From assembly GCF_000423925.1 (NCBI RefSeq), contig NZ_AUIX01000002.1, positions 62,001 to 126,000 on the forward strand: DNA of 64,000 bases, in the 5' to 3' direction. Each line of letters opens with the position of its first letter. Positions within the stretch are counted from its first letter, which is position 1. Source of the DNA: Butyrivibrio sp. VCD2006. GTDB lineage: Bacteria; Bacillota; Clostridia; Lachnospirales; Lachnospiraceae. Below, in pieces: positions 31,721-41,741 of this stretch. A program made the translations under genes and the position numbers. The notes below the pieces were generated by a model. It worked only from the letters and a program-made list of their open reading frames with translations, was not told the origin of the DNA and ran no database searches.

Positions 31721-32911
31721 ATGGCAAAAGCTAAGTTTGACAGAAGTAAGCCGCACGTTAACATCGGTACAATCGGACACGTTGACCATGGTAAGACAAC
31801 TCTTACAGCAGCTATCACAACTGTTCTTGCAGACAGAGGTTTCAGCCCTGCTGTTGCTTTCGATCAGATCGATAAAGCACCCGAAGAGAAAGAGCGTGGA
31901 ATCACTATCAACTCTGCTCACATCGAGTATGAGACAGCTAGCAGACACTACGCACACGTTGACTGCCCTGGCCACGCTGACTATGTAAAGAACATGATCA
32001 CTGGTGCAGCTCAGATGGATGGTTCTATCCTCGTTGTTGCTGCTACTGATGGTGTTATGGCTCAGACAAGAGAGCACGTTCTTCTTGCTCGTCAGGTAGG
32101 TGTTCCTTACATCATCGTATTCATGAACAAGTGTGATATGGTTGACGATCCTGAACTTCTTGACCTCGTTGAGATGGAGATCAGAGACCTTCTTACAGAG
32201 TATGAGTTCCCTGGAGATGATATTCCGATCATCCGTGGTTCTGCACTTAAGGCTCTTGAGGATCCTAAGTGTGAGTGGGGCGACAAGATCATGGAGCTTA
32301 TGGATACAGTTGATTCATATATTCCTGAACCTACTCGTGAGACAGATAAGCCTTTCCTTATGCCTGTTGAGGACGTATTCACAATCACAGGTCGTGGAAC
32401 AGTTGCTACTGGCCGTGTAGAGAGAGGTCACCTCAATCTTAACGACGAAATCGAAATCGTTGGTATCAAGGAAGAGACAGCTAAGTCTGTATGTACTGGT
32501 ATCGAGATGTTCCGTAAGACAATGGATTACTGCGAAGCTGGTGACAACGTTGGTCTTCTTCTTCGTGGTGTTGACCGTGATGGTATCCAGAGAGGTCAGT
32601 GTATCACAAAGCCCGGTTCTGTAACTTGCCACAAGAAGTTCACAGCAGAGGTTTACGTTCTTACAAAGGACGAGGGTGGACGTCATACACCTTTCTTCAA
32701 CAACTACAGACCTCAGTTCTACTTCAGAACAACTGACGTTACAGGTGTTTGCAACCTTCCCGAGGGAACAGAGATGTGCATGCCTGGTGACCACGTAACA
32801 ATGTCTATCGAGCTTATCCACCCCATCGCTATGGAGCAGGGTCTTAAGTTCGCTATCCGTGAGGGTGGTAGAACAGTTGGATCAGGTAAGGTTGCTACAA
32901 TCGTAGAGTAA
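31721..32911 (+). CDS. tuf: Elongation factor Tu
   Basis: GTPase (396 aa) that carries aminoacyl-tRNA to the ribosome. G1 GHVDHGKTT is near residue 19, RGITI near 60, DCPGHADY near 81 and NKCD near 136, with beta-barrel domains II and III complete. Length and motifs are standard. AAGGAGG precedes the ATG. A strong terminator follows, closing the str region. Confidence 0.98.
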   Translation: MAKAKFDRSKPHVNIGTIGHVDHGKTTLTAAITTVLADRGFSPAVAFDQIDKAPEEKERGITINSAHIEYETASRHYAHVDCPGHADYVKNMITGAAQMDGSILVVAATDGVMAQTREHVLLARQVGVPYIIVFMNKCDMVDDPELLDLVEMEIRDLLTEYEFPGDDIPIIRGSALKALEDPKCEWGDKIMELMDTVDSYIPEPTRETDKPFLMPVEDVFTITGRGTVATGRVERGHLNLNDEIEIVGIKEETAKSVCTGIEMFRKTMDYCEAGDNVGLLLRGVDRDGIQRGQCITKPGSVTCHKKFTAEVYVLTKDEGGRHTPFFNNYRPQFYFRTTDVTGVCNLPEGTEMCMPGDHVTMSIELIHPIAMEQGLKFAIREGGRTVGSGKVATIVE

Positions 32912-32944
32912 TCTTTACTGAATAGGCTGACTATTAGTAATATA

Positions 32945-32978
32945 AAGGCTTCCGAGGATTTCCTCGGGAGCCTTTTTG
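32945..32978 (+). terminator. Terminator after tuf
   Basis: AGGCTTCCGAGG pairs with CCTCGGGAGCCT (12 bp, one wobble, 4-base loop) and TTTTT follows. Confidence 0.92.
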
Positions 32979-33150
32979 CGTCTCTAAAGAAGAACTATTG
33001 TGAATGAGGAATGGTGAAGTATTTCAGCTTTTGTGCATATCTTTGTTTAATGTAAATATAGTATTTTTATTAAAATTTAATTGGATATCCTAAGATTTTT
33101 GCCAAATAATATAAATGTAGCAATATGGATATTTTTATGAGGGAAAATAA

Positions 33151-34626
33151 ATGGATATTCATGAAAGACATATTTATGAAAGTAATCTTTTGGCATTTAG
33201 ATTTGCGTGTGTAGTACAAGCTTTTGAAATGATCTCTACTGTAGTGTATGCAAGAGACAGAGTTGGTTTTATAAATACCGCTGGAATGCTGGTATTTCAG
33301 GTTATCGGGCTTATAATCACAATTGTAGCCTTTGCTGTTTACAGTAAAAGGACAAGAGGAAAATATATCCTAATGGCGGGTATGTGCTTTGGATATTTTT
33401 TCCTGATGCTTGGTATTGTGCATGTGCCGTATCTTTATGCATTCGGACTGGGACTAATGGTCCTTGTATTACTTTATAATGACAGAAGACTAACGTTAAT
33501 TGTATGTGTATTTGTAGTGGCAATGAATTTTCTTTATATTCCTTTGTTCAGGACTTATTCCGAAGAGGTGGAAACCAGAATAAACAGTGTTATGACTGAC
33601 GCAGTATTTTGTCTGCTTTTGGCTTTGATGGCAATATTATATGTGAGGTTAAATAGCAAACAGAATTCTGAAACGGTAGATGAAATCCAGACAGCTGCCA
33701 AGAGGCAGGAAGAGGATGCAGCAACTATGCTCAGGATTGGTGAGGAGATTGCTGCTAAACTTGTTGATGCCAATGAATCCATGGAAGCTCTTTCTGATAA
33801 AGTAATATCAAGTGCTGATTCTTCTGAACAGATTGCGGATTCTGTTACGCTGACTGCAGAGGCAATTCAGACTCAGACAGAGATGAATTCCAACATTACA
33901 AGCGCTTTGGAGGATATAGCACATCAATCACGTGCAATGAGATCAAATTCTGATGAGGTGTCGGATAACGTCAATGATGGTAACTCTCTTGTAAAACAGT
34001 TGAGAGCAAAATCTGAAGAATCCTCGACTATTAATGCTGAAACAGCAGAGATGACATCAAATCTTCAGCAGTCAGCAGGAACTGTAAAGGAAATTGTAGA
34101 TACAATCTTAAGCATATCAGGACAGACTAACCTACTGGCGTTAAATGCTTCGATAGAAGCTGCAAGAGCAGGAGAAGCCGGAAAAGGCTTTGCAGTTGTT
34201 GCAGATGAGATAAGGGCTTTATCTGAACATACTAAGGAGTCTGCAGAACAGATAGCAGCGACAATTGATGACCTGATCAATAGGGTTAATACGGCATCTG
34301 ACAATATGCAGCTTTGTGTAGATTCGGCTAATCAACAAAGTGAGATTATCGTTCAAACCGGTGAGAAATTTGAAACGATTCTTGAGAAGGTTACCGATTT
34401 GAATAAAAGAGCAGTTAAAATAGCAGAAAATGTCGAAGCATGTGTGGATGCTAATACAAAGGTAATGGATGCGATAAGTAATCTTTCGGCGACATCTGAA
34501 GAGGTGGCGGCATCATCGCAGTCCAGCATAGAGATTAGCAAGCAGTGTGAGCAGGATATGGAGAATACCAAAGAAATACTTCATGAAATACTAAAGATCA
34601 GTAATAGTACTAAAAAAAGAGACTGA
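33151..34626 (+). CDS. Membrane methyl-accepting chemotaxis protein
   Basis: Chemoreceptor of 491 aa. The first 170 residues form about six hydrophobic segments with no large extracellular sensor, so it may sense within the membrane or cytoplasm. A long helical signalling domain follows (about 180-485), with the highly conserved hairpin tip [19 protein letters not shown] near residue 321 and [14 protein letters not shown] after it. The tip is the site that contacts CheA and CheW. There is no HAMP domain of the usual type. The gene is monocistronic, with GAGGG before the ATG and a terminator behind. The ligand is unknown. Confidence 0.9.
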   Translation: MDIHERHIYESNLLAFRFACVVQAFEMISTVVYARDRVGFINTAGMLVFQVIGLIITIVAFAVYSKRTRGKYILMAGMCFGYFFLMLGIVHVPYLYAFGLGLMVLVLLYNDRRLTLIVCVFVVAMNFLYIPLFRTYSEEVETRINSVMTDAVFCLLLALMAILYVRLNSKQNSETVDEIQTAAKRQEEDAATMLRIGEEIAAKLVDANESMEALSDKVISSADSSEQIADSVTLTAEAIQTQTEMNSNITSALEDIAHQSRAMRSNSDEVSDNVNDGNSLVKQLRAKSEESSTINAETAEMTSNLQQSAGTVKEIVDTILSISGQTNLLALNASIEAARAGEAGKGFAVVADEIRALSEHTKESAEQIAATIDDLINRVNTASDNMQLCVDSANQQSEIIVQTGEKFETILEKVTDLNKRAVKIAENVEACVDANTKVMDAISNLSATSEEVAASSQSSIEISKQCEQDMENTKEILHEILKISNSTKKRD

Positions 34627-34677
34627 TGTTTACCTTGACAAGTCCTCGAAACAGTTGTAAATTTAATCGGTAAAGGC

Positions 34678-34715
34678 AAAGGCGTCTTGGAAGTGTGTTC
34701 CGAGACGCCTTTTTT
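34678..34715 (+). terminator. Terminator after the chemoreceptor gene
   Basis: GGCGTCTTGGAA (34681-34692) pairs with TTCCGAGACGCC (34698-34709), one wobble, flanked by AAA and TTTTTT. Confidence 0.92.
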
Positions 34716-34737
34716 CTATTTATACGATAGTAACCAG

Positions 34738-34757
34738 GAATTTCGAGAGCGAAATTC
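34738..34757 (+). other. Hairpin in the dapL leader
   Basis: GAATTTCG pairs exactly with CGAAATTC around AGAG, followed by TATTTTAATT. The U-tract is weak. It lies 33 bases before dapL. Confidence 0.4.
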
Positions 34758-34790
34758 TATTTTAATTAATAAAAGAATAGTGAGGACGAT

Positions 34791-36005
34791 ATGGCTAGGA
34801 TCAATGAGAATTATTTAAAGCTTCCCGGAAGCTATCTGTTTTCTACAATTGGTAAAAAGGTTAAGGAATATTCAGAGAATAATCCGGATGCAGAGATCAT
34901 CAGACTTGGAATAGGCGATGTTACACAGCCGCTTGCTCCTGCAATTATTTCCACACTCCACAGTGCGGTTGAAGAAATGGGTGATGCAGCAAGATTTAAA
35001 GGCTATGCGCCTGACCTTGGATATGATTTCTTAAGAAATGCAATCTCAGAAAAGGATTATAAAGCACGCGGATGTGATATTAGTCCGGATGAAATATTCG
35101 TATCTGATGGAGCTAAGAGTGATTGTGGAAATATTCAGGAGATTTTCAGTACAGATAATAAGATAGCTGTATGTGACCCTGTATATCCTGTTTATGTTGA
35201 CTCGAATGTAATGGCAGGAAGAACCGGTGAATATGATCCTCAGACTGAGCGTTTCCGTGATGTTATTTATATGAAGTGTACTAGGGAGAATGATTTTGCT
35301 CCTGACCTTCCCAGTGAAGTTCCGGATCTTATATATCTTTGCTTTCCGAATAATCCTACCGGAGCTGTGATGAATAAGGAAAGACTCCAGGAGTGGGTTG
35401 ATTATGCGCGTAAAAACGGCTCAATAATTCTTTATGATTCAGCATATGAAGCATATATTTCTGATGATGATGTACCTCACAGCATTTATGAATGTGAAGG
35501 TGCAAAGGAATGTGCAATTGAGTTTAGGTCATTTTCAAAAACAGCCGGATTTACCGGATTAAGACTTGGATATACTGTAATACCCAAGGAAATAAAGGCA
35601 GAAGGGCAGTTACTGTGGCCTCTTTGGGCAAGAAGACATGGCACAAAGTATAACGGAGCACCTTATATTGTACAAAGGGCTGGTGAAGCTGTTTATTCCG
35701 AAGAAGGAAGAGCTCAGGTGACTGCACAGATTGCTTACTATATGGAAAATGCAAGAATAATCAAGGACGGCCTTAAGGATGCAGGATATGAGGTTTACGG
35801 TGGTGTAAATGCACCTTATATCTGGATGAGAACACCGGGCGATATGACTAGCTGGGAGTTCTTTGATCATCTGCTTGCGAAAGCAAATGTGGTTGGAACT
35901 CCGGGATCGGGATTTGGGCCTTCCGGTGAACATTATTTCAGATTGACAGCATTTGGAAACAGAGAAAATACAATAAAAGCAGTAGAGCGCTTTAAGAATC
36001 TTTGA
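34791..36005 (+). CDS. dapL: LL-diaminopimelate aminotransferase
   Basis: PLP enzyme (404 aa) that converts tetrahydrodipicolinate straight to LL-diaminopimelate in lysine and peptidoglycan synthesis, bypassing the acyl routes. [20 protein letters not shown], the [12 protein letters not shown] strand, FPNNPTGA near residue 186 and the PLP-lysine motif [15 protein letters not shown] (Lys about 250) match DapL closely. GAGGAC precedes the ATG. dapF, lysC and hom lie elsewhere in the window, so much of the aspartate-family pathway is local but not in one operon. Confidence 0.96.
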   Translation: MARINENYLKLPGSYLFSTIGKKVKEYSENNPDAEIIRLGIGDVTQPLAPAIISTLHSAVEEMGDAARFKGYAPDLGYDFLRNAISEKDYKARGCDISPDEIFVSDGAKSDCGNIQEIFSTDNKIAVCDPVYPVYVDSNVMAGRTGEYDPQTERFRDVIYMKCTRENDFAPDLPSEVPDLIYLCFPNNPTGAVMNKERLQEWVDYARKNGSIILYDSAYEAYISDDDVPHSIYECEGAKECAIEFRSFSKTAGFTGLRLGYTVIPKEIKAEGQLLWPLWARRHGTKYNGAPYIVQRAGEAVYSEEGRAQVTAQIAYYMENARIIKDGLKDAGYEVYGGVNAPYIWMRTPGDMTSWEFFDHLLAKANVVGTPGSGFGPSGEHYFRLTAFGNRENTIKAVERFKNL

Positions 36006-36027
36006 TTTTGAGAGAGAACATTAACGA

Positions 36028-36065
36028 TACACCGATGATACAGTTCAGGCTGATACTTCGGTGTA
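36028..36065 (+). other. Hairpin between dapL and pyrG
   Basis: TACACCGA (36028-36035) pairs with TCGGTGTA (36058-36065), with a further CAG/CTG pairing inside. It is followed by CTGTATTTTATGG and lies 25 bases before pyrG. pyrG leaders in Firmicutes can hold CTP-responsive attenuators, but the long U-run and initial GGGC of that system are not evident here. Confidence 0.35.
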
Positions 36066-36090
36066 CTGTATTTTATGGAAGGGAGAGGAT

Positions 36091-37689
36091 ATGGCAAAGT
36101 ACATTTTTGTAACAGGGGGAGTTGTTTCAGGACTTGGAAAAGGGATAACCGCTGCTTCGTTGGGCAGACTTTTAAAGGCAAGAGGTCTTAAGGTTGCAGC
36201 TCAGAAGCTTGATCCATATATCAATGTTGACCCTGGAACCATGAGTCCGTATCAGCATGGAGAGGTATATGTAACGGAGGATGGAGCAGAGACAGATTTG
36301 GATCTGGGACATTACGAAAGATTTATTGATGAGGATTTGAATAAGTATTCAAACCTTACATCAGGAAAAGTGTACTGGAATGTACTTAACAAGGAGAGAC
36401 GCGGAGAGTATTTGGGATCTACAGTTCAGGTTATCCCTCATATAACGAATGAAATCAAAGATTTCGTTTATCGTGTGGGAAGAGAATCTGATGCGGATAT
36501 CGTTATAACAGAGATTGGTGGAACAATCGGTGATATCGAGTCTCAGCCATTCCTAGAGGCGGTCAGACAGATATCTCTTGAAGTAGGCAGAGAAAACAGT
36601 CTTTTCATACATGTTACTCTCGTGCCTTATCTGCATGGTTCCGAGGAACATAAATCCAAGCCCACACAGCATTCTGTAAAGGAACTTCAGGGAATGGGCA
36701 TAAATCCGGATATTATTGTTCTTAGATGTGATGAGCCCCTCGAGGAGAGTATTTTCCAGAAAATATCACTGTTTTGTAATGTTAAGCAGGACTGCGTAAT
36801 TGAAAACCGCACTCTTGGAAGTCTCTACGAGGCACCACTTATGCTTGAACAGTCAAATTTCTCAGGCGTTGTATGCCGTGAGCTTGGCCTTGATGTTCCT
36901 GAACCGGAGCTTGATGAGTGGAAACAGATGGTCAGCATGATTAAGAACAGGAACAAGGAAGTTAACATTGGACTTGTTGGAAAATATGTAAAGCTTCATG
37001 ATGCATATCTGTCTGTTGCGGAGGCACTTACTCATGCCGGATTTGCATGTAATGCGCATGTAAATATTTCTTGGATTGATTCAGAGGAACTCGATGACAG
37101 TAATTATGAGGAAAAGCTGAAGAATATAGATGGTATTATTGTACCCGGTGGCTTTGGAGACAGAGGAATAGGTGGAATGATCCTTGCAGCTAAGTATGCA
37201 AGAACCCACAATGTACCGTACTTTGGTATTTGTCTTGGAATGCAGATTGCAGTTATTGAGTTTGCCAGAAATGTTGCAGGTATTGAAGATGCCTGCTCGG
37301 GAGAATTTCAGCATGCATCAGAGCATAAGGTTATTGATTTTATGCCGGGACAGTCTGATGAGGTTGATAAGGGTGGTACGCTTCGTCTTGGAAGCTATCC
37401 CTGCTGCATTGTAGCCGGAACCCTGATGGAGAAATGTTATAAGGAGAGCCTTATAAACGAAAGACATCGCCACAGATACGAGTTCAATAATGATTATAGA
37501 GAGATTCTCGCGGGAGCAGGACTTTGCCTTTCCGGTTTTTCGCCGGATGAGAAGCTTGTTGAGACTGTGGAGATAAAGAATCATCCTTTCTATATCGGAG
37601 TTCAGTATCACCCTGAATTTAAGTCAAGACCTAACAGGCCACATCCTATCTTCAGAGAATTTATCAGAGCTTCACTTGAAGAAAAGTAA
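36091..37689 (+). CDS. pyrG: CTP synthase
   Basis: Makes CTP from UTP with glutamine and ATP (532 aa). The synthase half carries [10 protein letters not shown] near residue 10 and [19 protein letters not shown]. The class I glutamine amidotransferase half carries the nucleophile Cys near 381 (GICLGMQ) and the His/Glu pair near 506 (VQYHPEF). The ATG at 36091 follows GGGAGAGGAT; ten in-frame codons exist upstream but lack a site. The next gene begins 74 bases later. Confidence 0.98.
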   Translation: MAKYIFVTGGVVSGLGKGITAASLGRLLKARGLKVAAQKLDPYINVDPGTMSPYQHGEVYVTEDGAETDLDLGHYERFIDEDLNKYSNLTSGKVYWNVLNKERRGEYLGSTVQVIPHITNEIKDFVYRVGRESDADIVITEIGGTIGDIESQPFLEAVRQISLEVGRENSLFIHVTLVPYLHGSEEHKSKPTQHSVKELQGMGINPDIIVLRCDEPLEESIFQKISLFCNVKQDCVIENRTLGSLYEAPLMLEQSNFSGVVCRELGLDVPEPELDEWKQMVSMIKNRNKEVNIGLVGKYVKLHDAYLSVAEALTHAGFACNAHVNISWIDSEELDDSNYEEKLKNIDGIIVPGGFGDRGIGGMILAAKYARTHNVPYFGICLGMQIAVIEFARNVAGIEDACSGEFQHASEHKVIDFMPGQSDEVDKGGTLRLGSYPCCIVAGTLMEKCYKESLINERHRHRYEFNNDYREILAGAGLCLSGFSPDEKLVETVEIKNHPFYIGVQYHPEFKSRPNRPHPIFREFIRASLEEK

Positions 37690-37763
37690 ATATCTTGAAA
37701 AAAGCTTATCACTTTAATATAATTATTTTAACTATTTATCGTGATTCGCTTTTGGAGATATAT

Positions 37764-39410
37764 ATGGAAACTCATATTAGACAAAAAGAACATGAATCTG
37801 CGGAATCCTATATACTGCGCGCCGGTGCATTTGAACAGGAAGGCAGTAGCGTAGATGAGTATGCTGTTTTAATAGAGGGGCTCAGAGCTCACTATGATAA
37901 TTATGAGTTGTATTTTATGCTTGGTCTGTATTACAGATATCGTAATGCAGATCAGGCATTTTTGTGCTTTGAAAACGCTATCAGGTACTGCGAAGAGCCG
38001 GAGGATGAGAAGATTATCCGTGATGCCATGGATGGCCTAAGAGATAGAGCGAGGGTTCGCGGAACGTCAATTGTGATAGTTTCCTACAATGATCTCGAAC
38101 TATGCAGAGAATGCATCAGGTCAATCAGGAGATATACAAGTGAGGACCGCACGGAAATCATTGTTGTTGATAACGCTTCAACTGATGAGGAATTGCTTAG
38201 GTTCTTAAGAGAACAGAACGAAAAAAGTAAGGGCTTCAAACTGATAGAAAATAAGAAAAACGAAGGGTTTCCGGCAGGATGTAACGAGGGACTTGACGCT
38301 GCTAATCCGGATAATGATGTATTTTTCCTGAATAATGATGCTATTTTAATGCCTAATGCACTGTTCTGGCTGAAGATGGGGTTGTATGCGGATAAAAGAA
38401 ATGGGGCTGCAGGTGCGGTGACAAATTGTGCGCCTTCACAGGAGGTCTCCATGGAATCACTTTCGCCGTACATGCAAAAAGCGCCTATGGACGAGGCCAG
38501 ACCCCTATTTAGTATCAACGACGGAACGAAAGAAAAAAGATGGTGGAGAACGATCAGTCTTGATTCAGCGCTGGAGACGGCCAAAAGCTATGCCAAAGAC
38601 CACAATGTACCTATGTGGAATCCCTATGAAGTCAGATGCAGACTTACAGGATTTGCGGTTCTTATGAGAAGAGAAGCAGTTAATGATGTAATAATGATGG
38701 GACGTGAGGCCGGCTTTGAGGGAAACAAGGCAAATCTTTTTGATGAGCGCTTTTCTCCGGGATACTTTGAAGATGATGATCTCGGCATTCGTCTTTGCCT
38801 TGGAGGCTGGAGGCAGATATTATGCCATAACGCTTTTATTTATCATCATGGCGGGGATGGTTTTGCTGAAAAGAATGATGCAATGGAGGTTTCCAGAGGA
38901 AAATTCAAAGAAAAATGGGGTTTTGATATCTGGAATTACATTCTTTTTGAAGATGAGAAGATGACTGCTCTTATGAATGCTATCTCTGAAGGGGATAAGA
39001 GAACGAAGCTTATTGCCGGTAAAGGAAAAGGTGAAAGCGAAGGCCTGATAGGAGAGAGTTCTTCTGAAGTTGATAATCCTGCAGGGAGACTAAAGCTTTA
39101 TAACAGAGTTTTAAGAATACTTGATATTTGTGCCGGAATGGGTACGACGCTTTCTGCTATAAAATATCAGATGCCGGACAGTTTTACTGCGGGAATCACA
39201 AATGTTGACGTATTCGCAGGTCTGTCAAAGTATATGGCGGATGATATGATATCGGGAGATCCTGAATTGGTCACTTTTCCATGGCCCGAGCATAGCTTTG
39301 ACTATATTATTGTGGGAGATGCAGCGACGTCAGCGGCAGATCCTGAGGGCCTGCTTAGGAAACTTAAAACATACTTAAAAGATGATGGCCAAATAGTTAA
39401 CGTAATCTAG
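37764..39410 (+). CDS. Family 2 glycosyltransferase with C-terminal methyltransferase-like region
   Basis: Protein of 548 aa. The ATG at 37764 follows GGAG by seven bases; an in-frame TTG further up lacks a site. Residues 1-95 look like a short TPR-type helical repeat (FMLGLYYRYRNADQAFLCFENAI). Residues 100-330 are a GT-A fold GT2 domain (SIVIVSYNDLELCRECI, IIVVDNASTD, NEGFPAGCNEG, FLNNDAI as the DxD-like metal site; FSPGYFEDDDLGIRL later). Residues 430-548 resemble an atypical SAM methyltransferase core (ILDICAGMGTT and FDYIIVGDAA), though the glycine-rich loop is imperfect. Such fusions occur in surface or flagellin glycosylation; the acceptor here is unknown. Confidence 0.75.
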   Translation: METHIRQKEHESAESYILRAGAFEQEGSSVDEYAVLIEGLRAHYDNYELYFMLGLYYRYRNADQAFLCFENAIRYCEEPEDEKIIRDAMDGLRDRARVRGTSIVIVSYNDLELCRECIRSIRRYTSEDRTEIIVVDNASTDEELLRFLREQNEKSKGFKLIENKKNEGFPAGCNEGLDAANPDNDVFFLNNDAILMPNALFWLKMGLYADKRNGAAGAVTNCAPSQEVSMESLSPYMQKAPMDEARPLFSINDGTKEKRWWRTISLDSALETAKSYAKDHNVPMWNPYEVRCRLTGFAVLMRREAVNDVIMMGREAGFEGNKANLFDERFSPGYFEDDDLGIRLCLGGWRQILCHNAFIYHHGGDGFAEKNDAMEVSRGKFKEKWGFDIWNYILFEDEKMTALMNAISEGDKRTKLIAGKGKGESEGLIGESSSEVDNPAGRLKLYNRVLRILDICAGMGTTLSAIKYQMPDSFTAGITNVDVFAGLSKYMADDMISGDPELVTFPWPEHSFDYIIVGDAATSAADPEGLLRKLKTYLKDDGQIVNVI

Positions 39411-39818
39411 GAAACCGTATTTTTTCTAATACAAAATAGCGAAAAAATATTTCACACTATTTTCAAAAATTTGTATGTAATTTCGTTAAATATTTTGAAA
39501 TTATCAAATTATTCTAAAAATACATTTCAGTTATTGTCGAATGAGAGAAATGTCAGAAACGAAAAAATGTGTATTGGTTTTATCTGGGCCACATCTAGTT
39601 CAGAATCTATGCACTTTTTGGCAACATGACCAAAAAACGCTGATAAATTTATTTAATTTTATCACAAGATTTAAGAAAAAAATAAGTGACGAAAAAACGT
39701 TCATACGTTATACTTGTAAATGCTACAGAAGTACGCAATTACATAAAAAGAAATGCTGCTCACTGTAGATGGGAGGGATTCCCGGATTTAAAAAGAAAGT
39801 AGATAGGAGGTATATGTG
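39411..39818. other. AT-rich intergenic region before the HTH gene
   Basis: About 400 bases with no convincing gene. The motif CGAAAAAA recurs near 39440, 39560 and 39690, and TTTCAAAA/TTTTGAAA form a loose inverted pair near 39461 and 39493. A small open frame at 39541-39768 lacks a ribosome binding site and recognisable content. No terminator after the glycosyltransferase gene is obvious. Confidence 0.5.
39686..39714 (+). promoter_or_regulatory. Possible promoter of the HTH gene
   Basis: GTGACG (39686-39691), 17 bases, TATACT (39709-39714). The -10 is strong and the -35 moderate, about 105 bases before the start codon. Confidence 0.5.
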
Positions 39819-40151
39819 ATGACTAAAGCTGAGATACTTAAGAGAGAAATTCTAGCACAGTATAAGAGCGTCAGACAATTTGCGATTGATATGTCGATTC
39901 CATATAGCACACTGGTAACAGCACTTGACAGAGGTATCGAGGGCATGGCCTATGGTACCGTTATTCGCATGTGCGATAAGCTTAATCTTAATCCTGTTGA
40001 TTTCAGCACTCTTGAAAAGGGCACAGATTTAGGAAACAAAATCGTTGAGAACCGCGTAATGCAGCAATATGTCAAGCTGAATAAGGTAGGCCGCAAGAAG
40101 GTTCTTGATTATATGAGCGATATGACTGCACTTGAGAAATATCAGGCATAA
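39819..40151 (+). CDS. Small HTH (Cro/C1-like) protein
   Basis: Protein of 110 aa whose first 65 residues fit a Cro/C1-type helix-turn-helix: SVRQFAIDMSIPYSTLVTALDRG as helices 2 and 3, then YGTVIRMCDKLNLNPVDF. The remaining 45 residues are helical and polar (VGRKKVLDYMSDM), a possible dimer part. AGGAGG lies eight bases before the ATG; a GTG immediately upstream is also in frame. It stands alone between an AT-rich leader and a terminator. It may regulate itself or nearby envelope genes, but no target can be named. Confidence 0.75.
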   Translation: MTKAEILKREILAQYKSVRQFAIDMSIPYSTLVTALDRGIEGMAYGTVIRMCDKLNLNPVDFSTLEKGTDLGNKIVENRVMQQYVKLNKVGRKKVLDYMSDMTALEKYQA

Positions 40152-40185
40152 TGTCCTGTTATTTAAATATTGATGATGAAAACAC

Positions 40186-40220
40186 AACCCGGAAGGTTTA
40201 GACTTCCGGGTTTCTATTTG
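40186..40220 (+). terminator. Terminator after the HTH gene
   Basis: AACCCGGAAG pairs perfectly with CTTCCGGGTT around a 7-base loop, followed by TCTATTTG. Confidence 0.85.
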
Positions 40221-40348
40221 TGCTTAAGTATGTTACTATTTCTATTGTGTTGGAACTGGAGCTATAAGCAGATTATAGGTGTGATAAAGCACTTTTGCTG
40301 TTGCGGATGGCTTGGCTCGGCACGTGGATTATATAGTTGGAGGGAAAA

Positions 40349-41617
40349 ATGAAATACGATTATCTGGTAGTTGGAGCGGGTTTGTTTGGCTGTGTTTTTG
40401 CACATGAGATGGCAAGAGCAGGAAAAAATGTCCTGGTTATAGATAAAAGAGCTCATATAGGCGGAAATATATATACGGAAAACAGAATGGGAATTAACGT
40501 CCATATGTATGGCGCCCATATTTTTCATACATCTGATAAGAGGGTGTGGGAATATGTCAATCGTTTTGCGGAGTTTAATCAATATATAAACTCTCCTGTT
40601 GCTGTTTATCATGATGAGCTTTACAACCTGCCTTTTAATATGAATACATTCAGTAAGCTTTGGGGAATAAGAACACCCGATGAGGCCAGAGCAATTATAG
40701 ACGAGCAGGCTAAAAAGGAAGTAAAGCGTATCCTTAAGGAACGCGCAGCTAATGGAGATGAGGATGCAGCGGAAGCACTCGATGTGGCTGCAGCCAGTGG
40801 CCAGGATATCCGCGAGGGCTTTGAGGCAGCTAACCTCGAAGAGCAGGGGCTTTCTCTTGCAGGAAGAGATGTATTCGAGAAACTTGTGAAGGGCTACACT
40901 GAAAAGCAGTGGGGTAAGGATTGTAAAGAGCTTCCTGCTTTTATTATAAGAAGACTTCCGTTCAGATTTATATATGATAACAATTATTTCAATGACAGAT
41001 ACCAGGGAATTCCCATGGGAGGATATACACAGATAATCAGCAAGCTCCTTCTTATGGAAAATGCTGATTCTGAGCTTGAAAAAAACATATCCGGAACAAT
41101 AACGGTTAAAACCGAGACTGAATTCAAGGAATTTATGAAGATGGATGGAAATGTTCCGGCAAAACCTTTTGAGTCAATGGACGGAGATTGCTTTGATAAG
41201 ATTCTTTTCACAGGTATGATTGATGAATTCTTTGGTTATAAGCTTGGCAATCTTGAGTACAGATCGCTGAAGTTTGAGACAAAGGATCTTCCGGATACAG
41301 ATAATTATCAGGGTAATGCAGTAGTTAATTATACTGAGCGTGATATTCCATACACAAGAATTATCGAGCACAAGCATTTTGAGTTTGGCACCGGAAAGGG
41401 AACTATCATCACAAGAGAGTATCCTGCAGACTGGAAGCCCGGAGATGAGCCTTACTATCCGATGAACGATGAAAAGAACAACAAGCTTTTCGCGGACTAT
41501 AAAGAGCTTGCGGATAATTTTGGAGATGTTCTTTTCGGTGGACGCCTCGGTCAGTACAAGTACTACAATATGGATCAGGTCATCGCCGCCGCCCTGGATA
41601 TGGTTGACACGCTTTGA
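40349..41617 (+). CDS. glf: UDP-galactopyranose mutase
   Basis: FAD enzyme (422 aa) that interconverts UDP-galactopyranose and UDP-galactofuranose, the donor for galactofuranose in surface glycans. The ATG at 40349 follows GGAGGG. The FAD motif VVGAGLFGCVFAHEMA is at residues 7-22, followed by HIGGN, YGAHIFHT and, later, YTEKQWGKD, RLPFRFIYDNNYFNDRYQGIPMGGY in two parts and VVNYTERDIPYTR. At 422 aa it is about 40-50 longer than usual, with an extra charged, Ala-rich stretch around residues 115-160 between FNMNTFSKLWG and FEKLVKGYTEKQW. The catalytic motifs are intact. Confidence 0.95.
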   Translation: MKYDYLVVGAGLFGCVFAHEMARAGKNVLVIDKRAHIGGNIYTENRMGINVHMYGAHIFHTSDKRVWEYVNRFAEFNQYINSPVAVYHDELYNLPFNMNTFSKLWGIRTPDEARAIIDEQAKKEVKRILKERAANGDEDAAEALDVAAASGQDIREGFEAANLEEQGLSLAGRDVFEKLVKGYTEKQWGKDCKELPAFIIRRLPFRFIYDNNYFNDRYQGIPMGGYTQIISKLLLMENADSELEKNISGTITVKTETEFKEFMKMDGNVPAKPFESMDGDCFDKILFTGMIDEFFGYKLGNLEYRSLKFETKDLPDTDNYQGNAVVNYTERDIPYTRIIEHKHFEFGTGKGTIITREYPADWKPGDEPYYPMNDEKNNKLFADYKELADNFGDVLFGGRLGQYKYYNMDQVIAAALDMVDTL

Positions 41618-41653
41618 ATTGCTGAATTTATAGAAATAACGTAAGTGAAAAAA

Positions 41654-41717
41654 ATAAATAGACCGAATAAATCGATTATGTGTAGGCAACGAGATTTATT
41701 CGGTCTATTTTATTTTT
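41654..41717. terminator. Bidirectional terminator between glf and the FliD-like gene
   Basis: An 18-bp perfect stem (41656-41673 with 41693-41710, 19-base loop) carries A-rich sequence on its left and T-rich sequence on its right, so it can end transcription from both convergent genes. Confidence 0.9.
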
Positions 41718-41741
41718 GAACGTCTTATTCTATAAAAAGGT

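Noticed and set aside
33061..33150. Sigma-28 promoter for the chemoreceptor
   Set aside because: A GCCAAATAA stretch is present but no TAAA box lies at the right distance.
39541..39768. A 75-codon open frame before the HTH gene
   Set aside because: It has no ribosome binding site, unusual composition and no recognisable motif, and lies in AT-rich leader sequence.
1..41617. A single galactofuranose system uniting the YtfQ-type importer and glf
   Set aside because: The genes are about 37 kb apart with housekeeping operons between them, and the importer's sugar is unproven.
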